A stretch of DNA of 64,000 nucleotides. Origin: Ascaris suum. Lineage: Eukaryota > Nematoda > Chromadorea > Rhabditida > Ascarididae. Each line of letters opens with the position of its first letter. The first letter of the stretch is position 1. The notes below the pieces were generated by a model. The model was not told the DNA's origin and searched no databases. It saw only the letters and a list, made by a program, of their open reading frames with translations. Below, in pieces: positions 1 to 11,600 of the stretch. The position numbers and the translations under genes were made by a program. Location of the stretch: the NCBI GenBank assembly GCA_013433145.1, contig CM024177.1:1938610-2002609 (forward strand). The letters run 5' to 3'.

Positions 1-1
1 C

Positions 2-2033
2 TCAGCTCGAGGTGCCGAGCTGAACAAAATTATGGAGCAAGGACAACTTGTTCCACTTGTAAGTATATACTTTAATTCTTATCGTTGTTTCGAAAAATCG
101 ACTGAATATTTCTGCATTATATTTGTGGTAGATGCGCTCAGTTTTGATCTATAATGAGTCGATTTAAAAGCAATAGCGAATATTTATTTTCTTTTCTAAT
201 TATAACAGATATTTATAAAAATGCGCATAGTCTTTACGGATGGAAATAAGGAATTTATTTGTTTGTTCTTTTTTGAATCAGTTAATAAAGAAACATACCG
301 GAAACTGCTTTATTTTTTGATCACCCATAACTACCTGGATGTTTTAATCTGATGATCAGTTGATTTGTTGATTTTATCTTTAAGGAGGTGGTGCTTGATC
401 TGGTCAAAGAAGCAATGCTAGAGGCAGTCAAAAAGGGAACCAAAGGCTTCCTCATTGATGGATATCCACGAGAGGTGAAACAAGGTGAACAATTCGAGAG
501 TGAGGTTAGCATTATCTTGATTGCCGTACATGAATTATCAATTTTAATTTTTTAAACTATGCCGCTATTCGAAAGTTTTTCTAAATTTAACAGCGTATTT
601 GGGGGGTGCCAATTTTGTCTCATTTCTATTCCTCTCCATTTGAAAAAGAGAGTATCATCACGGTGATGAACACCTCTAAGGCAATGAGATTATTACAAGA
701 ATTTTATTTGGATGAAAATATAGTGCTGTTCTTTATGAGAGGTGATTTTTGAAAATATAAACTTTATTTGTGTCTGTGTATTTGTGTAGCGTTGAATTAT
801 TTTCTTCCTTTTCATTACTGCATTAGAGCCGATATCTGCAAAAGAATCGTCATTTATAAGCAGAAAAAATAACTGATAAGATTTTCATGATAATAGTGGA
901 ATATGCTTTGTGTCATTTACTTTATTGATAAGTTTTAACTTCTATCTATGCTTAGCTTTTTTTTTTTCTTGCAGATTCAAGAGGCGAAACTTGTTCTCTT
1001 CTTCGATGTTAGCGAAGAGACTCTTGTAAAGCGTTGCTTGCATAGAGCTGAGACAAGGTGAACATTCTCTTTTTTTTTCGCTCTCTCTCTCTCTCTCAAA
1101 AAATTGTTTTTATTTTAATAAGACGATTTGAACGTATTAGAAAATAGTTTTTTTTTTTTTTTGAATCAAATATATCAGCACGGAATTGTTTAGAGATTGA
1201 TGAGGTTAAACGAATAGATTTACTTCTTTATTCTATTTTATATATTGAGTTAAATTTTTATATATTTTTTACGAGGATATGATGACTCAATTGGCGAGGA
1301 TGTGCTTATCGCCAAAGTGCAAAAAAAAAAAATTTAAATTGTTTGCCAGTATATTTAATGAACTAATAACTGACATATTATTATTCACGGTTGAGATTGT
1401 TTTAATGGCTGATATAAAGTTTTTCAATAAATCTTTATTTGTTCTATATGATCATATTATCGGAATTTAATTATACTCTTAAGTTAAAAAACTTTAGCGG
1501 CCGTGTTGATGATAATATTGAAACTATCAAAAAGCGCCTTCATACCTATGTGACGGCAACTGCACCGGTTACCTCCTATTATGAAAAGAAGGGCAAACTT
1601 GTTAAGGTGAGAATTGTTTTCAAGTAGTTTTATTAAACTCATTAATCTATTTCCTCTTGTTTAATATTTTCATTCATTAGCATGAATTAAAGGCCTTGCG
1701 ATAAAATATTTAAGGCTCAAAGTAGTATATGCATTTTTTTTTTAAACGAAGGACATTCATAAGTGTTTATGGTACATGCGTATGCTATACGAATTTTAGA
1801 TATTGTTATATTATTTGGCTAATTATATGTGCCTTACCAACAATAACTTGCATTTATTATATATATTTTAATAAAATAAGGCCTCTTTATGCTATTTTAT
1901 AACGCTTAATTAGTGCAAATTTGTTTTCATATATTCGATTTTAAATAGTCAATTGCAGATCCCATCCGAAGGTACCATTGATGAGATTTTCCAAGTGGTT
2001 GTCAGTCATCTCGATAAGGCGATCGCTCACTAG
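2..2033 (+). CDS. Adenylate kinase, short (AK1-type) isoform, 3' part only
   Basis: Five exons (2-58, 385-504, 975-1057, 1498-1606, 1959-2033) with GT-AG borders join in one frame and encode the last 147 residues of a cytosolic adenylate kinase (ATP + AMP = 2 ADP). Visible family motifs are SARGAEL and GQLVPL of the AMP-binding segment, [32 protein letters not shown], and [15 protein letters not shown] with the two LID-type Asp residues. The C-terminus is ...HLDKAIAH before TAG. The family is about 190-210 residues long, so some 45-60 N-terminal residues including the P-loop GxPGSGKGT lie outside the window. The protein lacks the longer LID insert of AK2-type enzymes: SGRVDDN follows directly after the short HRAET linker. 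Family assignment is secure; which paralogue it is cannot be told from this fragment. Confidence 0.95.
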
Positions 2034-3569
2034 ATTGTTTTCAAGGATCGAATTAAAATACTAATTCATGTCATGTATATTGCATATGGTGCCTATTGAA
2101 AGATCCTCTATATAGACTTGTGTAATGCCGATAAAAAGAAAAAAAACTTTTTTTTTTTGAAATTAAATGTTGGAACGATAAATTATTAATATTGTAGTGA
2201 TTCATAATTTTTGAAATTTTCTGGTAATAAGAAGTAGAATTTTTTTTTCTGCATTTTATGCACCAACATCCTTTATAGCGATGATCTTATTTGAGCGAGT
2301 TCATCGTATCTTCTAGTAATCAATGTATCTTGTTTTGAATTAACCTAATCGCGCCAAATGGAGTATGCGAGATCATATTAGGCTATCGTAGAGGTGTACG
2401 GCTTATCAGAGATTTCCACACTTCTTCGAAGAGGTTTATAGAATTACCAATAATAATGCTGAAGAGACGAATGGTAGCTAATTCATCGTTGTCGACCATT
2501 TTTGTCGTCATGGCAATATGCATTTAAAAGCAAAATTACGAAAGGATGGCCAAGAAATTTATGATGGATGTCAAAGTTTATCTCTCACGATTAATGCATA
2601 CTCCTAAACATTTTCATAATTGCTTCATCTCAGGACCTGTTACACCAGGCTCAATGTTCTTTGAGTTTTCAGTAGCGAACAATTTTTAAAGAGAAATCGG
2701 CAAATGGGTGTATGGGTTTTACCACGAATGCGCAACTGCCGGACAACATGCTCATGGTCACCTGGCAGTAAAGGATACATGCGGGCGTTTAAACACTTAC
2801 ATGTTCAATTGAAGCGGTTGAAGGTTAGAACTAAAAGAAAATCTTCGGTCATAGAAATTTCCTACATATATGCTGCCTCACGAATGTTTAAGTTATCGAT
2901 TCTTCAAGGATTTCTCCTAATACAGTTTTCAAATTCATTGCTGTAGAAGGGAGTAAATTGCTTTGAATTGATAAAATATGAGGGAAGCCATTTATAAAAA
3001 ATCATCGAGAAAGCTGACGATCACTCTAACGTAATTGCTCCATAAATATTCATTCGGCGGAATAGGTTATGAAATATTTCATCTAATATTGTCGTAAATA
3101 TCAGCCATATAATAGCAGCAACATTTACATTTTCATTGAAATAGTGACTATACAGGTAGAGAATGGAAGAACGTTAAAAATGGATAAGTTGAACGTGAAA
3201 CTTATAGGAGAGAAAATGTTGTCGAGTTGATTTATACGTATAAATTTCATTCATTTAGCTTCAATTCATATCTTTATTAAGGCTAAGAGCAAGGGAATTT
3301 AGTGCATATTGGAATTTATGCAGAGCTTTTCCACGAATCCTGTCAAATTATTCATTGATCCCTTTTGAGTTTACCAAAATGTGCGTTGTTCAGTGGACAG
3401 TTTATTGCAAATCGCTTTAAAGTGAACGATGAGAGAATATTGGATATAGAATATTTCGAGCTCATTTTTATGCTTCACTTAGATTGGAACAAGATACGAA
3501 GTGTTCATCAATCCTGGAATTTTGATACATTTATGTACTTAACATAAAATGTTTATTGAACATCCGGCA
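2034..3569. other. Intergenic, no supported gene
   Basis: This holds the 3' flank of the adenylate kinase gene and AT-rich sequence. Short open stretches occur (for example 2704-2946 and 3365-3547 on +) but show no recognisable motif, no matching splice phases and no continuation. Parts may be decayed 5' sequence of the retroelement that follows, which I cannot prove. Confidence 0.5.
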
Positions 3570-4079
3570 GATGGGGAAGGGGGTTCGAGTCATGCGTCGT
3601 GTCTACCGAACGAACTTCATCGGGTCTTTCGACGACCAGACGAGAAGTGATCGATCGTACCTTGAGAATGAAAGCTTTGAAAGCTCGGCAACCATTCTCG
3701 TTTTCTGAATCGATGTCTGAGAAGGCTACTTTTGGCATGTCTGCGGGCTATCTTTGGAAGGTGATCGGGTTGCGAACATTTACGAACAAACTGCTGATAC
3801 GTCCAAGCTACGGAAGCGAAGGTGGTTGGTGGAGAAGAAGGCGGTTGAAGTCCACCTGGAAGAACGGACTTCACGAATCTCTTGCACATCTGCTGCGAAA
3901 CCTTCGGTAAACGGATGGCAAAGTGAATGCGTTCACCCTCAGAACAAAACATTCCTACAGATATACATACATTCTTCCTTGACCACGCTAGTCTCTCCCA
4001 GCATGTATTAAGTGACAACTCAAAGTGCATGCAGACCAGCGTCGTAAGGTTTTTCCCCATATTTACGTCATTGCACAAA

Positions 4080-4810
4080 GTATAGTGGATTAATTTCTGG
4101 ATCTGGAGATTTTATTAACCGAAGCAAAGCCGGATGCAATTGTTATCCCCAAAACATGACTGTCTCTTCCAACACCTGATTCATTCATCCCATTGAGCGT
4201 ACACTATCAGCCAATTTGTGGACTGTGACTGTGAAGCCATTATAAAGGATAGAGGAATTGCTGCCGTGGCTATGAGCAGCCTAGCCGTACTAGTTAAATA
4301 TTATTGAAGTTGCTGCCACACCCATATACTTCATTTGCGAACTTCTACGCTTTGATATTATCTCCGATAAAACTTTTCATTTGATTTCCGTCTATCGAGC
4401 ATCTGATACTTACGTATATCATTCTGAACAGTTCCTTAACTCGACTTCTGAGGTTATGTGTAATGGATCAAGCGGCATCGGTAGTCGGTGCTCCAAATTT
4501 AGTGTTCCAATTGCAGAGAGCCTTGCAATATTAACTTCAAAACCGCCTCGCTAAGCGCCTTGTAACCGCCTTGTTACATCAACCGGGAAGTTTTATCAAA
4601 CGCGCCACTCTTGTAAACATCGTTCAATAGCCGATATATTTGGGTAAACGTCTTGATCTGGTTTTAACAAATAAATGCCTCTTGTTCTCAGTGTTTTCAT
4701 ATCAGAGAATCTGTGTATCAATAGTGAAGTTGAAATTTCTTTAGTAAAGTCTATTTGTGAGTGGAAGATGGATATTAGAAAGCAAAATTGGGAAAAAGCT
4801 AAAGTTATGC
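4080..4810 (+). pseudogene. LINE endonuclease (APE-type) remnant
   Basis: The sequence around 4097-4200 reads DLEILLTEAKPDAIVI and then, with an internal stop, a segment that fits the conserved 'xPDxIxITETWL...PDSFIPL' part of LINE endonucleases. A frame change follows to CEAIIKGRGIAAVAM, which fits the GGGV(A/I) strand. FHLISVYRASDT (about 4377-4412) matches the 'xxLxxVYRPPx' strand. Several stops and at least two frame changes show it is non-functional. The match is from known LINE block patterns, not from a search. Confidence 0.7.
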
Positions 4811-5439
4811 TAACGCAAGATAATTAAAGGACTGCTTATCCAGGATTGTTTTTAAGTCTTATACATAATATTATCAAGATTTGTATACTAAAGTAAAAAA
4901 AAAACCATCCAGTCTAGGCAATTGTCATTGCACCATTCAGCGCTCGGCGGAGAAAAACATTTATTATAGCCTGAACGCTATCAGCTGAGTTTTTTTTTAT
5001 CAGTGATCAGACCACTATGAAACTCATTGCTCAAACATTGTTCAGAAATATTACAGCACTTTACAGATATGGTAATAGTAAACTGAAAACGCGCTATACA
5101 ATGCATGCCTTAGAAATTCTTTTGATAACTCACTGATAATTGATAATCAGCTGTTATGTTAATATGCTCGCAGATTATTTCACAAGTGTTTTTATCGAAG
5201 ATAACTATGTGCTGCTATTGGTTTTCCCCATATGCTGCTATAAGTTACTTGTTGATATACGCATTGGTTCACTTCTTAAAAGCTATTTGTAAATTTAGTG
5301 ATAAGGTTTCACTCATAAATAATTGTTTCAAAAACGAATTGCAAAAGCAATCTCGTTGTTGTAAATTCTTCTATTTTCCTTTTCTTATTTATATCTTCTC
5401 TTGCTTAAAAATGAAAATTTTATAGTCGTTTCATTTTTG

Positions 5440-6480
5440 CTAAAGAAACCAATTGCCACCTCAATAAAAAGCTATCGCTCAATTAGCCTTTTAGCCTGAG
5501 TTTATGAGATTTTCAAAATAATCATCAAAGATATATTATTGGATTGTTTTATGTGAAATGATCAATAATTAGTTCGATTTTGTTTCTCAGATCGGCTGAC
5601 GACATTTTATAACCTATTTGTTTTTTAAGCTAGTGAATATCCGGCTCGTTTAAGGATATCTGCACTGAGTATGAGAGTTGAGACCGAAATGATTTTTAGT
5701 ATAGTGATTACGCAATTGTTTTTGAGATGTTTTGTCATGAAAAGCTACACTCATGAAAATGGAATTATATGATCTCATTGAGCTGTTTGCTGAAGCGAAC
5801 CGAAGAATGTTAAGGCTAAAAAATGTAGTTAGTCTATCGCATATAAATCTGTAATAGCATCCTAGACAGGAGTGTTTTGCGTCCTATCATATTTCTTCTA
5901 TATATTGGCGATGTTTTTGCTAATATCCTGAATAGTGCTATGATTGCATGGTCCTGTCCATAACCTCAACATTCTGAAGGAGAAAATTGATGAATTTATC
6001 AAATGGTCAAAATTATAACAATTAAATACTTTCTATTTAAAAAATGTTCAAGTTTATATTTATGATTAGTATTTTATTGGTGACCAACAAATGAGATTCT
6101 TTCTTCTAGAGACAGTGCTCATGATCAGTCGAACTTGAAATTCACTGAAGTTTGGAGTATTTTACTGTTGTTGAAAATTCGTCCACAGTTGCAAAACATG
6201 TATGCATTGCCTATTTGAGCATTATTAAGTGGTCTTTATGATTTAGTGCTGATCACTTAGAGGATAGCGCACTCATGCGTGATCTCGTCATTTGCTCCAC
6301 GATAATAGATTCTTAGAGAATGTCCAGAAACGTCTCACCCGTATTACTTTTCGAGAGCTTTACAATGACTCATAGCAGCAACATTACACTGCGAGGTCAA
6401 AAATAACCTTGAGCAACTGGAAATTTGATCATTGAAATGTTGTGAGCTCAAGTTAAATTTGATTCTTTTCAATAAGCTTG
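5440..6480 (+). pseudogene. LINE reverse transcriptase remnant
   Basis: Ordered RT blocks are seen: KPIATSIKSYRSISLLA (the 'NYRPISLLS' block), IFKIIIKDILLDCF, a stretch with SHEKLHS in the '(K)AFDxVSHxKLL' position reached through a frame change, and SVLRPIIFLLYIGDVFANIL (the 'GxxxGPLLFLLYINDL' block), where the Gly before Pro is now Arg. The YADD-type catalytic block cannot be seen intact in the expected place. The post-RT 'VQRRLTRI' block is preserved as ENVQKRLTRITFREL. Stops between all blocks mark it as a relic. Confidence 0.8.
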
Positions 6481-6861
6481 TGTGCGGCTTCTCTAGAATT
6501 CTTCTGTTAAAAATATTTCAGTATCTTTTTAATTTTACTCGACATTGGTATCACTTCAACTCATCAAAAAAAAAAAGAAAGCACCACAAATAATGTTCCG
6601 CAGGGTTTTCGGTTTCAAGTCGTACGAGTTTCGAATCTGCTTCCTGCCTAATATCATTAATGCACCCATTCCTTTCTGTTTCAAATACTGGCTGAATCGT
6701 TTCGATCTTCAAACCGTTACTGCTCAGAAGTATGGAGTATATGTTCGATTGGAATATTGCTTTGCGAATATTTCCTTTTTTTTTACAGATTTGCTCATCC
6801 TTTGCTTTATCTACTCATCGCTCGCATTTGTATTTTTTCTCCCACTTTAAGTTGTTGAAAT

Positions 6862-6894
6862 GAATAAACGAATAAATTAAATAAATAAATAAAA
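6862..6894 (+). repeat. TAAA-type 3' tail of the LINE relic
   Basis: GAATAAACGAATAAATTAAATAAATAAATAAA runs directly after the degraded C-terminal RT sequence. Short A/T tandem tails of this kind mark the 3' end of CR1-like elements and fix the strand and end of this copy. Confidence 0.7.
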
Positions 6895-7785
6895 CAATCA
6901 ATCTGTAAGAAACATTGACACATTATAACAATATTTATTGCTTACAAATATATATTGCTTCAAATAATAGTAAGGAATAGACGAAATTTAAAGCTCATCG
7001 AAAAACAAGTAAACGGCACATATGGCATATAAATCTTCAATCTCTTAATATGCGCCATAGAGGATCGAACCGTCCTTTTTTTTTCAAATAGCCAGAATAA
7101 AAAAATATCTCACTTTTTTGCTCAGACTTAGGTCTTAGATCTATGATCTGCAGTTACTACGCAAAAAAAACCTCAATGATATAACCTCATGAATTGCATC
7201 GTTATCTCGTTGATATGTACTAGAAGAGACGAATAATGCATAATTCGTATCCACTCGGCCTTTTATAAAAATTTCAATTGATAAATACAAAAGGAAATTT
7301 CTTAGGTGAGAAATAATGAAAATAGCCGAAAATTAGCAATAATTTCATGCAATATTTATATTATGGACAATTTTGCATGAATAAATCGACATAATTTTCC
7401 CACTTATTCAATGAGGATTTTGTGCATTCAATACAGCGTAATTCAAATATCAATTACTATTAAATGTTTGATAACTATGCAATATTATTTACATATATGT
7501 TGGTCCAATATTGCAATAATGGGGAAGTAAATCTAGATTTTTTTTTGTTCCAAAAATTGTTTGAAGGTTGAGAGGAAAATTAATTCTAGGCTTTAGTGAC
7601 AATTGTGATTTGGTGACAGATGAAAGCAGATAAGGCCACTTCATTAGACATCATCAAATAAATCTTATCAGTGTTGGTTAAAATTTGCACAATTGCAAAT
7701 TCACAGTTGAATTGATAGAAATGAAATATGGCTAACAATATTTCTCAAATTTAAGCGTTGACTATAGAAAAACTTAGGAACATTA

Positions 7786-8004
7786 TCAACTTTTTGGAGA
7801 TGTATAATTCTCGGTTTGATCGAAATTTGAAATTTTTCGAATAAACGCTTCAATAAATTCAATGCTATTGTCTAATGAGATCTCAAGTTGGTTTTCTTTA
7901 TTTTCATAAAATAACGGACACTTCCGCCAAAAAAATAATTGCTTGTAGAATGATTCACAAATTTGATGTGGAAACAAATGGTTTAGTTTGAATATAGAAT
8001 TGAG
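7786..8004 (-). pseudogene. Coding-like stretch, possible terminal exon, unrecognised
   Basis: On the minus strand a good acceptor (TTTCAAATTGCAG) is followed by 72 sense codons and a stop. The reading contains FPHQICESFYKQLFFWRKCP and ISLDNSIEFIEAFIRKISNF, which look more like protein than random AT-rich translation. It starts in phase 0, so it does not fit as an extra exon of the gene at 8605-14688, whose neighbouring exons end in phase 2. No upstream exon was found. It may be a relic or chance; family unknown. Confidence 0.25.
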
Positions 8005-8100
8005 CTGCAATTTGAAATGGATGTCTAAAAACGGCAAATTTCATTGATGTTCTTCTATCACAGCTTTCTTCTATCATATATCAGCTGTTTCCAAATTAAA

Positions 8101-8116
8101 GGGGGGGGGGGGGGGG
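8101..8116. repeat. Homopolymer G tract (16 G)
   Basis: Uninterrupted run of 16 G in AT-rich DNA; a G-quadruplex-capable tract on the + strand. Confidence 0.95.
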
Positions 8117-8312
8117 AAAACGAAACAATATGAGCGATGAGTGAAGAAATTAAATAGTCAAATAATATTTCAATCTTTGACTATCAAAAACCTAAACATT
8201 TTATTTAAATTTCATTAGTGAATAAATCTGGTGAAAAATCTCATTATCTGAAGGCATTCGTTCCTTCTATTTTTTTCCACCAACTTTTAATCTTTGTTAT
8301 TGATTGATTGAT

Positions 8313-8318
8313 TTTATT
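8313..8318 (-). promoter_or_regulatory. Candidate polyadenylation signal for the minus-strand gene
   Basis: TTTATT on + reads AATAAA on the minus strand, about 290 bases past the stop codon at 8605. It is the nearest canonical hexamer I noticed, but in AT-rich DNA such a match is weak evidence. Confidence 0.3.
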
Positions 8319-8604
8319 TTTTTCTACGAGTTTACAATGCCATAAAATATGATTATTTATCAATCATTTGCTTTCTCGGGGAGAATATTTTCGAGTTCTA
8401 AAGACCTACCTACGAGACTAAACAAATAGCTGTCATAATGGGTGATTGTCAGCCTATGAAATATATCACACTAATATCGTTCATTTGTCACTAATAATCT
8501 CAACGACTATTGAGCATTAAAACAGTGAACTAGCCACAAATGTCGCTGAAGTGTATGATTATAGTGGATTTCAATGGTGCACATCTGATATCGAGAGAGT
8601 ATTT

Positions 8605-11600
8605 TCAAGACTTCCCAAAACCACCCAAAGCCATACTACCGGATTTCCATGAACGCTTTGTACCATTGCCTCCTAATCCGTAAGTTCGCATTCTCCGATG
8701 CCTCTTTTCCTTCATCATATCTTCGAAAGAACTGAGTCGTCGGCTCCACCTTCGTGTACTGAAATTTACAAGATAATTCCAGAGGAGAAAATTCGGAGTA
8801 GGGTAGTTCTTGCCGCTGTTTGCTTGAGTGATGCATAAATGCTTGATGTTCACCGATACTAATTCGTTAAAACATTTAATGCAATAATCAAATCTTCGCA
8901 GTTGCTTTTTTTTTATTATGGCATACATATTGCATTCTGTTGCGTTGTTCTGCTTAGAAAATAATTATCCTGTAAAAGATAAACTCAGTTAACGCAAAGA
9001 AATGGGTAAACATTAAACACTATCGATAACCAACTATAAACTTACCCTGTTATAGAAGAACGTTCTCGACCACCGGATGCCGATGTTCTCCCATCGGTGG
9101 GCACAATTACGATCTCCGGAATTGCTAGAAGACCGGATTCTTGTGATAGCGCCAAAGATTGTCCTGCTGTAGATATCGATTCATTCGACAAGCTGCAACG
9201 GTGAACACTCCGAATCTGCAGCGCAATTGAAAGTCATACGGAACAAAAGTGATGGCAGGCTATTAGCAACCAATTAAATAATCCATTCTCTTGCTCTACT
9301 ATTTGCCACCATGGTGGGGTTGCGCGTAAGGTGCAGCTAAAGTCTAAAACATTGTTGCGTTAAGCTGTAATGTCTGTGTGTGCCGTTGTCTTCAATCTGT
9401 CTGTGCGACCGGTATAACAATAAATGAAATAATGAAAATATTACCAATCAAGACAAAATTACTAAAATCAATTTCTTACATAAGAATGCAAAAATTATAG
9501 AGTACTTTTTCAGCAGTATTGATTTCCTTGGAGTAATTGAAACACATATGCAGCAGTTTTCACTTTTATAAGAATCGACAAATGGTTTAGTTACTTCAGT
9601 AGGTTTTATTTCTCGTTTAGTCATACATCAGTATATGTAGAAATATGAAGAAGAAATGTCGAAAAAATGCATCAACAATATGATAACATTCAAAGCAGAT
9701 GCAACTATGGAACAATGAACTGTGGGATATTAAGCAATTTTGGTTTCTTTAGCTGGAAGAAGCATTCATTTAGAATGAACAATACAACCGTTTTTCACTA
9801 AGAATTTTTCCATTACAGCATATTACAACGCTAATATCGAATCTTGGAAAAATTTAGTTATTAGATTATTAATATTAACGTAATTAGCTGTTTGGAGGAA
9901 GTATTCCAAAAAATATTCCCTCATTAAGATAATTAAGAGGTAAATGAGGTTAAGAAGCTCACTAAAACGCTTATCTCTTGAAATGAAAAGGAAATGACTA
10001 ACCTTATGAAGCAATTAACTTCCTCTCATAACATCCAAAAAACGTATTTCCCCTTTTTTTTTTTGCTTTTTTGTTGAATCTATAGCTATTATAAACTGTT
10101 TGGAGCAAAGCGAACAGAAAATGAAATGCTGAAATGTGATTTCACCATTAACCATTAATACTCATCTATTGGATCTTTCATTTCAGATTGGTGCACAGGA
10201 TAACGTTCTAAATTTTCCACTAATTTTTGATTCGATATGCAAATTTGGAATACTTTTATGAATCTTCTATGGTGCTTAGGAGGAAAAATCAAAAAACTCA
10301 GCACATCTTTTTTTTTTTGCAAAGTATCGAATTCAAATATAGAGATCGAATATGAAAGAAACTTCAACTTTTGCTTAAAAATCGCAACAATTTATTAGAA
10401 GTAACAACAAACCGTGAAGCGTCGAGAATAACATCACCAGTCGCTTTTCCTGATGAAATCTCTTTTGCGGTACTGATCATACTTGCTGACATTGGCCCAT
10501 CAACACCCTCAGTCCGATTGTGTTGCTCGTCTAATTCATGCTCTCGCTCGTATTCCTTTTGCTGTTCGATCATCTTTAGCGTCCTCCTGCAACATTAAAC
10601 AACTCGTTCTCGATAGTTTTGTCCCTTAATCATTGTGAACTCTCTTGATTTAAAAAATAATCCCCCCAAATAAATAAATTTAAAAAAATGTTCCTTCTAT
10701 TAGAGTTTCCGAAACCTATTCCTGCTCTCTATTATCAGTTGCCTATTGATTTCTTATCACTATATTTTCTAACTAGTTTATTGATTATCTTTGTGAACAA
10801 TACTTTTAAAAAAAAATCAAACGAGAACATGAGAATCACTATTTTCAAGCATGTGAAATTTTCGAAAAGGTGGGAAAAAAATTGTCACTCTTTAAGCATC
10901 ATTGAACAGTTGAATGTCAAGTAACGCTTCTAAAGTAAACGTTGTTGAAAAGATCGTTCGAAAATTTACCGTTGAAAAAAACTGAATCACGTGATTGAAG
11001 TCCGAAATTGCTATTTATTCAATATCAGCCTGATCTTGTGCAGCAATGGTATTTCTTTGATTAAGATCATTCCGCCAAGAAAGTGCAAAGAAAAAAAAAC
11101 CTCACTGCACTATTTTTGCTTCCAGATGTGCCAATTATCATCCATGCATCGCCGCTACCAATTGAACTGCTATAAATAACAAAGTGCTTCACTGACGATT
11201 ATTGGAGAGTGTCACGTGGAAAAAAAAGGTAATGAAAATCATAAAGATCGAATAGAATGGGCACAAATAGTGCAGAAATTAGTCTCGAATAAATGCATCA
11301 TTGCTACCATCGTTCCAGTAAGGTTTTTGACTATGAAATATGTCTGGTGTGACTTGAAAAGTTGTCGGTCAGCACAGCTGAGTATAAAAGGGATATGGAT
11401 TCAGAAGAAAGCGTTTCGAAGGGCATAACGAGACATGCTAAAAGAGAGGTCATCGTTTTCGCGTTGGGAGGTTAACGCCAGAAGAGTTTTTTTTTTTTTT
11501 TTTTTTTTTTGCATTTTATTGCAATAGCAGTTTTAAGACGTTGAAAGAAAAGAAAATGTATGATCTAGTAGAAATAATCTTTAAATGAACCTGAATGTGG

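Larger units (their letters stand above)
3570..6897 (+). mobile_element. Decayed non-LTR (LINE, CR1/jockey-like) retrotransposon
   Basis: Conceptual translation of the + strand shows, in the correct order and broken by stops and frameshifts, blocks of a LINE ORF2 protein. The endonuclease has LEILLTEAKPDAIVI near 4100, FIPL near 4180 and FHLISVYRASDT near 4380. The reverse transcriptase has SYRSISLLA and IFKIIIKDILLDCF near 5470-5550, RPIIFLLYIGDVFANIL near 5880-5940, and the late block ENVQKRLTRITFRELYNDS near 6315. The element ends in a TAAA/TAAATAAATAAA tail (6862-6894), as in CR1-like elements. The 5' border is a guess: 3570-4080 is less AT-rich than its surroundings and may be ORF1 or 5' sequence. 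No target-site duplication was found. It is dead, since no block is joined to the next in one frame. Confidence 0.8.
6898..8604. other. Intergenic, AT-rich, one coding-like stretch
   Basis: No complete gene is seen. It holds the 3' flank of the minus-strand membrane-protein gene, a 16-base G run and one coding-like minus-strand segment (7786-8004, listed separately). The rest is AT-rich without readable frames. Confidence 0.5.

Noticed and set aside
3575..3600. tRNA-like B box (GGTTCGAGTC)
   Set aside because: No A box or cloverleaf pairing in the 80 bases around it.
3617..4078. 153-codon minus-strand open frame
   Set aside because: Falls in the less AT-rich 5' part of the LINE relic on the opposite strand; no recognisable domain.
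7060..7080. B-box-like GGTTCGATCC on the minus strand, next to a T run on +
   Set aside because: The T-arm stem does not pair and no acceptor or D arm can be drawn.
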